Of a stretch of DNA of 64,000 bases, positions 52,586 through 60,195 are shown in pieces (positions within the stretch are counted from its first letter, which is position 1; each line of letters opens with the position of its first letter). Source of the stretch: Chryseobacterium aurantiacum (lineage in GTDB: Bacteria; Bacteroidota; Bacteroidia; Flavobacteriales; Weeksellaceae). The stretch is taken from assembly GCF_003020585.1 (NCBI RefSeq), contig NZ_PXUE01000008.1:1-64000 (forward strand). The letters are read 5' to 3'. The notes under the pieces were generated by a model. It worked only from the letters and a program-made list of their open reading frames with translations. It was not told the origin of the DNA and searched no databases. A program made the translations under genes and the position numbers.

Positions 52586-53670
52586 TGAACTCATTTTATA
52601 AACTTAAAACTGTAAAAGTTCAGAAAGATACCTCAGAAGCCGTAAGTGTAGCGGTGGAAATTCCGGAGGAACTGAAAGACAAGTTCAGGTTCAAGCAAGG
52701 ACAGTATCTGAATTTCCGAATGATGATCAACGGAAATGAAGAAAGACGTTCTTATTCTATCTGTAATGCTCCAAGCGAAAAAAGCAATACGCTGGAAGTT
52801 CTGGTAAAATTGCTGGAAGGTGGAAAAGTATCCGGATACTTCAATGAGCATCTTCATATGGATGAAATTCTGGAAGTTATGCCTCCAATGGGCGGTTTTA
52901 ATACTTCTTATCACCCGACAAACGTAAAAACGTATGTTGGCCTGGCAGCAGGAAGCGGAATTACTCCGGTTTTATCCAATATTAAAGAAAGTCTTTATCA
53001 GGAGCCTAACAGTAATGCTTATCTGTTTTACAGCAACAGAAGTATGAACCATATTTTGAGAAAGGCTGAAATTGATAAGCTGGTAGAACATTTCAATGGA
53101 AGACTTAAAGTGGTTTACCTGGTAAGTAGAGAAAAACATGAGGATCCTGTTTTTGAGGGAAGAATCTCTCCAGAAAAATTAGATCAGCTTTTTGAAAGAT
53201 ATACGGATATTGATGTAAAAGAAGCTACCTATTTTATCTGTGGCCCTTCAGAAATGATTAAAGGGATTGCAGATTATCTGAAGAAAGATAAAAAAGTACC
53301 TGCAATTCAGGTTTTATTTGAATACTTCACTGCTCCGGACGAAGAAAATACGGAGGAGATGAGTGATGAATTCAAGGCAATTGCCAATATTGAAAGTATG
53401 GTAACGGTAATCATTGATGATGATGAATATTCGTTCCACCTTAATTCCAAAAAAGAGAGTATCTTAGATAAAGCATTGAAAGACAATCTTCCTGTACCTT
53501 TTGCTTGCAAAGGAGGAGTTTGTTGTACGTGTAAGGCAGAGGTTTTGGAGGGAGAAGTTTTCATGGAGAAAAACTATGCGCTTACCGAAGATGAGGTTGC
53601 AAGAGGCTTCGTTCTTACGTGTCAATGTCACCCGACAACCAATGTGGTGATGCTTAATTATGATGTTTAA
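52585..53670 (+). CDS. paaE: Phenylacetyl-CoA epoxidase reductase subunit
   Basis: This 361-residue reductase feeds electrons from NADPH to the PaaAC oxygenase. It has an FAD/NAD-binding FNR module (RRSYSICNAP and VGLAAGSGITPVL) and a C-terminal plant-type 2Fe-2S domain with Cys in PFACKGGVCCTCKAEV and LTCQCHP. The start codon overlaps the paaK stop, so translation is coupled. Gene order differs from that of E. coli, as paaE follows paaK. Confidence 0.95.
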   Translation: MNSFYKLKTVKVQKDTSEAVSVAVEIPEELKDKFRFKQGQYLNFRMMINGNEERRSYSICNAPSEKSNTLEVLVKLLEGGKVSGYFNEHLHMDEILEVMPPMGGFNTSYHPTNVKTYVGLAAGSGITPVLSNIKESLYQEPNSNAYLFYSNRSMNHILRKAEIDKLVEHFNGRLKVVYLVSREKHEDPVFEGRISPEKLDQLFERYTDIDVKEATYFICGPSEMIKGIADYLKKDKKVPAIQVLFEYFTAPDEENTEEMSDEFKAIANIESMVTVIIDDDEYSFHLNSKKESILDKALKDNLPVPFACKGGVCCTCKAEVLEGEVFMEKNYALTEDEVARGFVLTCQCHPTTNVVMLNYDV

Positions 53671-53676
53671 AAAATT

Positions 53677-53745
53677 AATGTAACAATATAACAAAATATC
53701 AGTGTAACAATCATTGGTACATTGGTAAACTGATACATTGCTAAA
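53677..53745. repeat. Palindromic TGTAACAAT-word element, paaE-paaA
   Basis: AATGTAACAAT at 53677, TATCAGT at 53697-53703 and ACTGATA at 53729-53735 enclose GTAACAAT and ATTGGTAA. It fills the gap before paaA and belongs to the same group as others in the operon. Confidence 0.7.
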
Positions 53746-53756
53746 TTGAAAAAATT

Positions 53757-54695
53757 ATGGACTTAGAAAAATTTGTTCAATACGTTCACGACGAAAATAA
53801 AGTAGAACCAAAAGATGTAATGCCCGATGATTACAGAAAATTATTGGTTCGTCAGATTTCGCAGCATGCACATTCTGAAATTGTCGGGATGTTGCCGGAA
53901 GCAAACTGGATTTCGAGAGCTCCTTCATTGAGAAGAAAAATGGCTCTTTTGGCTAAAGTTCAGGATGAAGCAGGACATGGCTTATATTTATACTCTGCAA
54001 CAGAAACATTAGGAAACGGAACTATCAGAGCAGATAGAGACGCTACCTATGAAGATATGCTGGAGGGAAAAGCTAAGTATTCAAGTATATTTAACTACCC
54101 AACATTGAGCTGGGCAGACATAGGTGCCATCGGATGGTTGGTAGATGGTGCTGCCATCATGAATCAGGTAATGCTGATGGGGAATTCTTATGGCCCTTAT
54201 TCAAGAGCGATGGTGAAAATTTGTAAAGAAGAATCCTTTCACCAAAGACAAGGGTATGAAATCCTAATGGCACTTTGCCGTGGTACAAAGCAACAGAAAG
54301 AAATGGCACAGGCTTCGTTAAATCGTTTCTGGTGGCCGGCTTTGATGATGTTTGGACCTAATGATGACAGCTCTCCAAACTCTAAAATCTCTATGAATTA
54401 CAGAGTAAAAAGAGAAAGTAATGACAGTCTTCGTCAGAGATTCATTGATGTTACCGTTTCTCAGGCAGAATTCTTGGGATTAACAATTCCTGATAAAGAC
54501 CTGAAATGGAATGAAGAAAGACAACATTATGATTTCGGAGAACTTCCTTGGGATGAATTTATGGAAATCTTAAAAGGAAACGGACCCTGCAATAAAAAGC
54601 GTATCGAAACGAAGAGAAAAGCGCAAAGAGAAAATTCGTGGGTAAAAGAAGCTGCAGCAGCTTTTGCTGAAAAACAAAACGAGAAAGTAAATTAA
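53757..54695 (+). CDS. paaA: Phenylacetyl-CoA epoxidase catalytic subunit
   Basis: The 312-residue di-iron oxygenase subunit inserts one O atom into the ring of phenylacetyl-CoA. The two metal-binding motifs are QDEAGHGLYL (ExxH) and EESFHQRQG (ExxH), with further Glu residues upstream. The size and the sequence PSLRRKMALLAKVQDEAGHG are typical of PaaA. It works with PaaC, PaaB, PaaD and PaaE of this operon. Confidence 0.97.
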   Translation: MDLEKFVQYVHDENKVEPKDVMPDDYRKLLVRQISQHAHSEIVGMLPEANWISRAPSLRRKMALLAKVQDEAGHGLYLYSATETLGNGTIRADRDATYEDMLEGKAKYSSIFNYPTLSWADIGAIGWLVDGAAIMNQVMLMGNSYGPYSRAMVKICKEESFHQRQGYEILMALCRGTKQQKEMAQASLNRFWWPALMMFGPNDDSSPNSKISMNYRVKRESNDSLRQRFIDVTVSQAEFLGLTIPDKDLKWNEERQHYDFGELPWDEFMEILKGNGPCNKKRIETKRKAQRENSWVKEAAAAFAEKQNEKVN

Positions 54696-54702
54696 GAAAT
54701 TA

Positions 54703-55308
54703 GTGAAAGTTTTACTTCAAACTTTATTTTTCCTTATGGTTTCAGTATTGAAGGGACAGGATGTAAATAAACTTGCCGGTCTTCCTTCTACTATTGAGAA
54801 TAAAAAAGAAATAATAATTTATCAAGGTTCCGATATAACAATCGGAGGAAAGATTTTCAGAATTTATCAGGGAAAAGGTGAGAATTGGAATGCTGAGTTG
54901 ATACAATGGTTTTCACCCTATTACATAAGTAAGGATGAATTTAGAATCACTCCGGCAAAAGTTACCCAACTAAAATCAAAACATATACTTGAAAAAGCTT
55001 TTGTTACTTTGGAATCAATGAATATTGGTTATCTCCCTAAAGAAGATCTTTTCAGATATAAGACATCCCAATCAAAGGCTGTGTATGATAATGATGTGAA
55101 AGGATACGGATTATTTACAAAAGAATACAGTATTACAGGAGGAGTAGATTTTTTAGTAAAATATAAATCAAATGACAAAGAGAATGAATTTCATTATTCT
55201 AACCCTGAAAGTTATTTAAATAACACTCCCGGGATTGATGAATATGAAAGCTTCATGAAGATTTTAAAATATGTTGAAAATAATTTCAATATCACATTAA
55301 ATTATTAA
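54703..55308 (+). CDS. Unknown secreted protein inside the paa operon
   Basis: The GTG start at 54703 lies seven bases after the paaA stop. The 201-residue product has a signal peptide (VLLQTLFFLMVSVLKGQD, cut about 19). The rest is beta-rich (IIIYQGSDITIGGKIFRIYQGKGENW) and has no motif that I know. paaB follows after 13 bases. No such gene is part of the known PAA pathway, and it splits the usual ABCDE block, so it may be a recent insertion or a local addition. Confidence 0.75.
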   Translation: MKVLLQTLFFLMVSVLKGQDVNKLAGLPSTIENKKEIIIYQGSDITIGGKIFRIYQGKGENWNAELIQWFSPYYISKDEFRITPAKVTQLKSKHILEKAFVTLESMNIGYLPKEDLFRYKTSQSKAVYDNDVKGYGLFTKEYSITGGVDFLVKYKSNDKENEFHYSNPESYLNNTPGIDEYESFMKILKYVENNFNITLNY

Positions 55309-55321
55309 ATAAAAATAGATA

Positions 55322-55603
55322 ATGAGTCAATTAGATATGTGGGAAGTGTTTATTCAAACTAAACCGGGATTATCTCACAAACACGTTGGAATAGTACAGG
55401 CACCAACAGCAGAAATGGCTTTGCAAAATGCAAGAGACGTTTATACGAGAAGAAAAGAAGGCACCTCTGTTTGGGTAGTTCCAAGTAAATATATTGTCAC
55501 TTCAGAAGGGGTAGACAAGGAAGCTTTCTTCGATCCGGCTGATGACAAATTATACCGTCACCCGACTTTCTATGAGATTCCAAACGATGTAAAAAATATG
55601 TAG
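55322..55603 (+). CDS. paaB: Phenylacetyl-CoA epoxidase subunit B
   Basis: The 93-residue protein is of the usual PaaB length and shows WEVFIQTKPGLSHKHVGIVQAP and the block NARDVYTRRKEGTSVWVVPS. It bridges the oxygenase complex. It lies 13 bases after the unknown secreted-protein gene rather than right after paaA. Confidence 0.95.
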   Translation: MSQLDMWEVFIQTKPGLSHKHVGIVQAPTAEMALQNARDVYTRRKEGTSVWVVPSKYIVTSEGVDKEAFFDPADDKLYRHPTFYEIPNDVKNM

Positions 55604-55614
55604 AAAATTGTATT

Positions 55615-55677
55615 AATGTAAAAAGTATTAAAGTAAAATGACAGGTTCTTTTACCAATCATTAATACATTTTACATT
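55615..55677. repeat. Palindromic element, paaB-paaC
   Basis: AATGTAAAAAGTATTAA (55615-55631) and TTAATACATTTTACATT (55661-55677) match at 16 of 17 pairs. An in-frame TTG for paaC at 55676 lies inside it, which supports the later ATG at 55703. Confidence 0.75.
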
Positions 55678-55702
55678 GAGTCATTTTACAAATAGAAAAA
55701 CA

Positions 55703-56452
55703 ATGAACCCATTATATAATTATTTATTAAAACTAGCAGACGACAGTTTCATTATGGGACAGCGCTTGTCTGCATGGTGCGGTGAAGGTCCTTATCTGGA
55801 GGAAGATATTGCATTGACGAACATTGCTTTGGATGAACTTGGGCAGGCTAACAACTTTTACGTTTATGCTTCCAGAGTGGTGGATAACGGTAAAAGTGAA
55901 GATGACTTGGCGTTCTTAAGATACGAGCATGAATATTTAAATGCACACTGGGTAGAACTTCCCAACGAAGATTATGCACAGACTATTTTGAAAGTATATG
56001 TTTTTGCAGTCTATCAAAAGCTGATGTATGAAGCATTATCCAATTCTGCGAATGAAGAACTTTCTGCAATTGCTCAAAAGTCTTTGAAAGAAGTAAGATA
56101 TCATTATACCCATACGGCTTCCTGGATGAAAATTTTTGCTCAGGGAACAGAAGAAAGTAAAACTCGTTTGAAAAGAGCAATTGAAGATATCTGGGAATAT
56201 ACAAAAGGTCTTTTTGCTAAAACAGAAGGAGAAGACGATCTGGTTGCTTTAAATATCGTTCCAAATGTAGATGCTCTTTACGAAGAATTTGTTGCTATTA
56301 CAAAGAAAGATTTTCAAGGTTTTGGATTAGAATATCCAGCTAATCCGTTTATGCAGCCAAAATCAAGAACAGGATACCATACAGAGTATTTTGGATTTAT
56401 CCTTTGTGAACTTCAGTATATGCAGAGAGCGTATCCTGGTTGTACTTGGTAG
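55703..56452 (+). CDS. paaC: Phenylacetyl-CoA epoxidase structural subunit
   Basis: The 249-residue protein is a ferritin-like partner of PaaA (EDIALTNIALDELGQANNFYVYA, then VRYHYTHTASWMKIFAQGTEES). PaaC is needed for substrate and complex formation but lacks a full metal site in known members. The start at 55703 (MNPLYNYLLKLADD) is preferred, as a TTG at 55676 is inside a palindrome. Confidence 0.95.
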   Translation: MNPLYNYLLKLADDSFIMGQRLSAWCGEGPYLEEDIALTNIALDELGQANNFYVYASRVVDNGKSEDDLAFLRYEHEYLNAHWVELPNEDYAQTILKVYVFAVYQKLMYEALSNSANEELSAIAQKSLKEVRYHYTHTASWMKIFAQGTEESKTRLKRAIEDIWEYTKGLFAKTEGEDDLVALNIVPNVDALYEEFVAITKKDFQGFGLEYPANPFMQPKSRTGYHTEYFGFILCELQYMQRAYPGCTW

Positions 56453-56521
56453 ATTTTTGAATGGAGCAATGGAGCAGTTTATCAATGTAACAATTTGAAC
56501 TGCCATTGAAATTATATTTTG

Positions 56522-56596
56522 TTGACTTTGCTAAGTGAAACGCCTTTGCGAAATTAAAAACGTTTAGCAGTCAAAAAAAACTTAATGCACTTTGCG
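56522..56596. repeat. Intergenic repeat with CTTTGCG words, paaC-paaD
   Basis: TTGAC (56522) and GTCAA (56570-56574) with inner GCTAA and TTAGC form an imperfect hairpin. CTTTGCG occurs at 56544 and 56590. A shorter TGTAACAAT-like part lies just upstream (56484-56492). Confidence 0.6.
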
Positions 56597-56625
56597 TTTA
56601 AAAACTTTTCAGATAAAAAAGAAGA

Positions 56626-57090
56626 TTGAAAAACCCTTTAGAGATATTAGAAATGGTTCCTGATCCGGAAATTCCGGTGATCAATATTGTGGAACTTGGA
56701 ATTGTAAGAGAAGCAAAGGTTACCAGTGAGAATTCTTGTGAAGTAACAATCACTCCTACCTATTCCGCCTGTCCTGCAATGTTTACCATTGAAGAGGACA
56801 TTATAAAGATTATGAAAGAAAACGGATGGGATGCAAAGGTGGTGACCAAAATGTTTCCTATCTGGACAACAGACTGGTTGACGGATGAAGCAAGAGAAAA
56901 ACTTCGAGTGTACGGAATCACCCCTCCCGAAAAAGGAGCAGACGAACATCATATCGGGAAACCGAAAAAATGTCCAAGATGTGGTTCTGAACATACCAAA
57001 CAGATCAGCAGATTCGGGTCTACCTTGTGTAAGGCTTCCTATCAATGCTTAGACTGTCTGGAACCGTTTGATTATTTTAAATGCCATTAA
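56626..57090 (+). CDS. paaD: Phenylacetyl-CoA epoxidase accessory protein PaaD
   Basis: The 154-residue protein has an N-terminal DUF59/MIP18 domain (LEMVPDPEIPVINIVELGIVREA) and a C-terminal Cys cluster (KCPRCGSEHT, then CLDCLEPFDYFKCH), both typical of PaaD. It probably helps assemble Fe centres. The start is TTG 56626, as no ATG lies before LEILEMV; a later ATG at 56653 would drop the first part of the domain. Confidence 0.92.
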   Translation: MKNPLEILEMVPDPEIPVINIVELGIVREAKVTSENSCEVTITPTYSACPAMFTIEEDIIKIMKENGWDAKVVTKMFPIWTTDWLTDEAREKLRVYGITPPEKGADEHHIGKPKKCPRCGSEHTKQISRFGSTLCKASYQCLDCLEPFDYFKCH

Positions 57091-57105
57091 GAAATGTAAG
57101 AAGGT

Positions 57106-57215
57106 CACAATCTAATAATGTAACAATCTAATGATACCAATAATGCATAGCATTGAAATATTCGCACTGTAATTGGTAAATTGTTGCATTGTTATACTGT
57201 TAAATTATTATATTT
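57106..57215. repeat. TGTAACAAT-word array, paaD-paaG
   Basis: Forward words (CAATCTAATAATGTAACAAT) and reverse words (TTGCATTGTTATACTGTTAA) flank a loop, as in the other gaps. Pairing is imperfect. Confidence 0.6.
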
Positions 57216-57239
57216 ATCTGAACTTAAATAGATATTTTT

Positions 57240-58040
57240 ATGTATACACAACTAGATATTGAATCGCATTTTGACGGGAAGCTCAAAATAGCATATCTTA
57301 ATCAGCCAGAAACAATGAACGCTCTTACAAAGCCTGCTTTGGCAGACTTGAGAGATTTTATAAAAGAATGCAGTAATGATGAAACGGTAAGATGTGTTGC
57401 CATTTCCGGAAGAGGAAGAGCTTTTTGCTCCGGTCAGAATCTGGACGAAGCTTTTGTAACAGGCAAGGAGCACAATGATCAGGATATCATCAGAAAAATT
57501 GTAGTAGATTATTACAATCCGTTGGTTACCGAAGTTACTCGTTGTAAAAAACCGGTTATTGCACTGGTAAACGGACCGGCAGTAGGAGCAGGAGCTATGT
57601 TGGCACTCATCTGTGATTTTGTATTGGCCAACAACAAAGCCTATTTTTCACAGGCATTTTCAAATATCGGCTTAATTCCGGATACAGGAGGAACTTACTT
57701 CTTACCGAAACTCTTAGGTAGACAATTGGCGAATTATTTAGCTTTCACCGGTAAAAAATTATCTGCTGAAGAGTCTAAATCTTACGGTCTTGTAGCTGAG
57801 GTTTTCACTGAAGAAGAATTTGGGCCAAAATCAATGGAAATCCTTGAAAAAATGGCAAACATGCCAACGGCAGCCCTTAAGCTGACCAAAAAAGCTTTTG
57901 CTCAATCTTATACAAACACATTGAAAGAGCAGTTGGAACTTGAGGGAGACCTGCAACAAGAAGCTGCCGAAACAGAAGACTTCCTGGAGGGAGTAAATGC
58001 CTTTTTACAGAAAAGAAAACCTAATTATAAAGGAAAATAA
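57240..58040 (+). CDS. paaG: 1,2-epoxyphenylacetyl-CoA isomerase (PaaG, crotonase fold)
   Basis: The 266-residue enzyme turns the epoxide into the oxepin and isomerises a later double bond. The resemblance to E. coli PaaG is clear in AFCSGQNLDEA, YYNPLV, GPAVGAGAMLALICDFVLA and LIPDTGGTYFLPKLLGR. The Asp in LIPDTGG is the catalytic acid. A separate hydratase PaaF is not seen in the window. Confidence 0.9.
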   Translation: MYTQLDIESHFDGKLKIAYLNQPETMNALTKPALADLRDFIKECSNDETVRCVAISGRGRAFCSGQNLDEAFVTGKEHNDQDIIRKIVVDYYNPLVTEVTRCKKPVIALVNGPAVGAGAMLALICDFVLANNKAYFSQAFSNIGLIPDTGGTYFLPKLLGRQLANYLAFTGKKLSAEESKSYGLVAEVFTEEEFGPKSMEILEKMANMPTAALKLTKKAFAQSYTNTLKEQLELEGDLQQEAAETEDFLEGVNAFLQKRKPNYKGK

Positions 58041-58043
58041 AAA

Positions 58044-58119
58044 TTTGTACAATGTAGAAAGTAAAATGTATAATGTACAGTTAAATACTTTTTACATTGT
58101 ACATTTTACATTGTACAAA
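58044..58119. repeat. Strong palindrome, paaG-paaH
   Basis: TTTGTACAATGTA (58044-58056) and TACATTGTACAAA (58107-58119) pair perfectly, and the inner parts AAAATGTATAATGTA and TACATTGTACATTTT nearly so. It fills the gap up to the paaH ATG at 58121. Confidence 0.85.
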
Positions 58120-58120
58120 A

Positions 58121-59254
58121 ATGAAGAATATTGGAATTATTGGGGCAGGGACCATGGGCGTTGGTATTGCTCAGGTAGCTGCAACAGCAGGATGCAAAGT
58201 TGTTTTATTTGACGCTAATGCTCCACAAATTGATAAAGCACTTTCAGGCTTAGAGAAAACACTTCAAAAACTTGTCGAAAAAGACAAAATTTCTCAGGAA
58301 AAAGCTACAGAGATCAGAAACAATATTGCTAAAGGTTCAACCCTGCAGGATTTAAAAGATTCTGATCTGGTTATTGAAGCAATCATTGAAAATAAAGACA
58401 TCAAAACCAAGGTTTTTACAGAACTTGAAACCTATGTTTCTGAAAATTGTATCATTGGTTCCAATACATCATCCATTTCTATCACCTCTCTTGGTGCAGA
58501 ATTAAAGAAACCCGAGCGTTTCATCGGAATTCACTTCTTCAATCCGGCTCCGTTGATGCCATTAGTGGAAGTAATCCCTTCTTTATTAACAGAAAAAACA
58601 TTAGCAGAAAAAATCTACAACCTCATGAAAGATTGGGGGAAAACACCTGTTATTGCTAAGGATATTCCCGGATTTATTGTCAACAGAATTGCCCGCCCTT
58701 ATTATGGTGAGGGATTAAGAATTGTTGAAGAAAATATAGCAACACCGGAACAGGTAGATGAAGCAATGAAAACCCTTGGAAACTTCAAAATGGGGCCTTT
58801 TGAATTAATGGACCTTATTGGAGTTGATGTTAACTTTGCAGTAACCACCACTGTTTACAAAGATTATTTCTACGATCCGAAATACAAGCCTTCCCTATTG
58901 CAGCAGAGAATGTCTGAAGCGAAACTTCACGGAAGGAAAACAGGAAGAGGATTTTACGATTATAGTGAGGGATCGGTAAAACCGGAAGCTCAAAAAGATG
59001 ATGCCCTTTATCAGCAGATTTTTTTAAGAATCATTTCAATGTTGATTAATGAAGCGGTAGAAGCTAAAAGATTAGGCGTTGCAAACGATGATGATATCGA
59101 ATTGGCAATGCAGAAAGGTGTAAATTATCCAAAAGGATTATTAAGCTGGGGGAAAGAAATCGGATATTCAAAAATTTCCGAAACACTACAGAATCTTTAC
59201 GAAGAATATCAGGAAGAAAGATACAGACAAAGCCCTTTACTTCGTAAACTATAA
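58121..59254 (+). CDS. paaH: 3-hydroxyadipyl-CoA dehydrogenase
   Basis: The 377-residue enzyme oxidises 3-hydroxyadipyl-CoA with NAD. The Rossmann motif GIIGAGTMGVGIAQ (about 4-17), HFFNPAPLMPLVEVI with the catalytic His, and a second C-terminal helical HCDH domain (about 290-377) are seen. The ATG at 58121 (MKNIGIIGAG) is chosen because the upstream ATG at 58097 lies in the palindrome. Confidence 0.93.
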   Translation: MKNIGIIGAGTMGVGIAQVAATAGCKVVLFDANAPQIDKALSGLEKTLQKLVEKDKISQEKATEIRNNIAKGSTLQDLKDSDLVIEAIIENKDIKTKVFTELETYVSENCIIGSNTSSISITSLGAELKKPERFIGIHFFNPAPLMPLVEVIPSLLTEKTLAEKIYNLMKDWGKTPVIAKDIPGFIVNRIARPYYGEGLRIVEENIATPEQVDEAMKTLGNFKMGPFELMDLIGVDVNFAVTTTVYKDYFYDPKYKPSLLQQRMSEAKLHGRKTGRGFYDYSEGSVKPEAQKDDALYQQIFLRIISMLINEAVEAKRLGVANDDDIELAMQKGVNYPKGLLSWGKEIGYSKISETLQNLYEEYQEERYRQSPLLRKL

Positions 59255-59261
59255 AATGGAT

Positions 59262-59340
59262 CAATGTATCAGTTTGCCAATACCGTGGCTATGTTAGCTT
59301 ATCAAAGTGTTGTATTGGTCAACTGTTAGATTGTTAAATT
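59262..59340. repeat. Degraded palindromic word array, paaH-unknown gene
   Basis: Words like CAATGTATCAGTTTGCCAAT and TATTGGTCAACTGTTAGATT face each other. Pairing is weak. Confidence 0.5.
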
Positions 59341-59348
59341 CAAAAATA

Positions 59349-59666
59349 ATGAATATAGAAGAATTCAGGGATGAATTGGAACTAAGGCTTTCCATAGAAA
59401 AGCAGTATTTAATTCAGGAGCTTCCTTCCATTGATGATTATCAGGAAAAGCTTGAAATACTGGGAACGTTTAATGAGAAGTACAGATTGCTGATCAAGAG
59501 ACTGGCAGATGAAAATGGTATTGATCTTAATGCTCCCTATGAAGCCGAAAATAACCCTGTGAGTTCCGAAACTCATCTTTCATATGAACAAATAATTCTT
59601 GGTAAAACCATGAATATCTATGATCGGTTAGTTGACGAATTATATGAAGAAATATCAAACGCATAA
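59349..59666 (+). CDS. Small unknown protein in the paa operon
   Basis: This 105-residue protein from ATG 59349 is acidic and probably helical, with no signal peptide: EFRDELELRLSIEKQYLIQE, LGTFNEKYRLLIKRLADENG, LGKTMNIYDRLVDELYEE. I recognise no family. paaI follows after five bases, so it is co-transcribed. It could be an adaptor for the enzymes, but nothing proves this. Confidence 0.75.
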   Translation: MNIEEFRDELELRLSIEKQYLIQELPSIDDYQEKLEILGTFNEKYRLLIKRLADENGIDLNAPYEAENNPVSSETHLSYEQIILGKTMNIYDRLVDELYEEISNA

Positions 59667-59671
59667 TAGAA

Positions 59672-60085
59672 ATGAATCCAAGACAAGTTGCAGATTATAT
59701 GTTCAATCAGGATTATTTTTCCCAATGGATGAATATCAAAATGATTGAAGTAAAAGAAAATTATTGCCTGATAGAAATGCCCATCAAAAAGGACATGATC
59801 AATGGGCTTAAAACAGTTCACGGAGGGGTTACGTTTGCTTTTGCAGATTCTGCCCTGGCATTTTCCTCCAATAATACTGGAGACGCAGCTGTAGCCTTGA
59901 ACTGTATCATCAATTTTACCAAGGCAGGAAAAGAGGGTGATGTATTCAGAGCAGAAAGTATTTTAGTAAATGATACAAGAAAAACAGCTGTTTATGACAT
60001 TAAAATCACCAATCAAAATAATGATCTGATTGCAAAATTTGTCGGGACAGTTTATAAAATTGGAAAGAAAGTAACAGAGCTTTAA
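59672..60085 (+). CDS. paaI: Acyl-CoA thioesterase PaaI (hotdog fold)
   Basis: The 137-residue hotdog enzyme has the HGGVTFAFADSALAFSSNN motif, in which the Asp/Gly part forms the PaaI-type active site. It removes CoA from dead-end hydroxyphenylacetyl-CoA and similar esters, thus saving CoA. It lies five bases after the small unknown gene. Confidence 0.92.
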   Translation: MNPRQVADYMFNQDYFSQWMNIKMIEVKENYCLIEMPIKKDMINGLKTVHGGVTFAFADSALAFSSNNTGDAAVALNCIINFTKAGKEGDVFRAESILVNDTRKTAVYDIKITNQNNDLIAKFVGTVYKIGKKVTEL

Positions 60086-60139
60086 GCGCATTGCAGCTAA
60101 AGAAATATTAAGTACAAGTTTAAATAAAAATCAATAACC

Positions 60140-60185
60140 AATATGACAATGTATCAATAATTGTTACACTGTTAAATTGCTACAT
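60140..60185. repeat. TGTAACAAT-word element, paaI-paaJ
   Basis: ATGACAATGTATCAATAATT faces GTTACACTGTTAAATTG. It is a weak palindrome with the same words. Confidence 0.5.
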
Positions 60186-60195
60186 CAAAATAATT

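Noticed and set aside
56647..57045. Frame of 132 codons opposite paaD
   Set aside because: Shadow of paaD, whose domains are clear.
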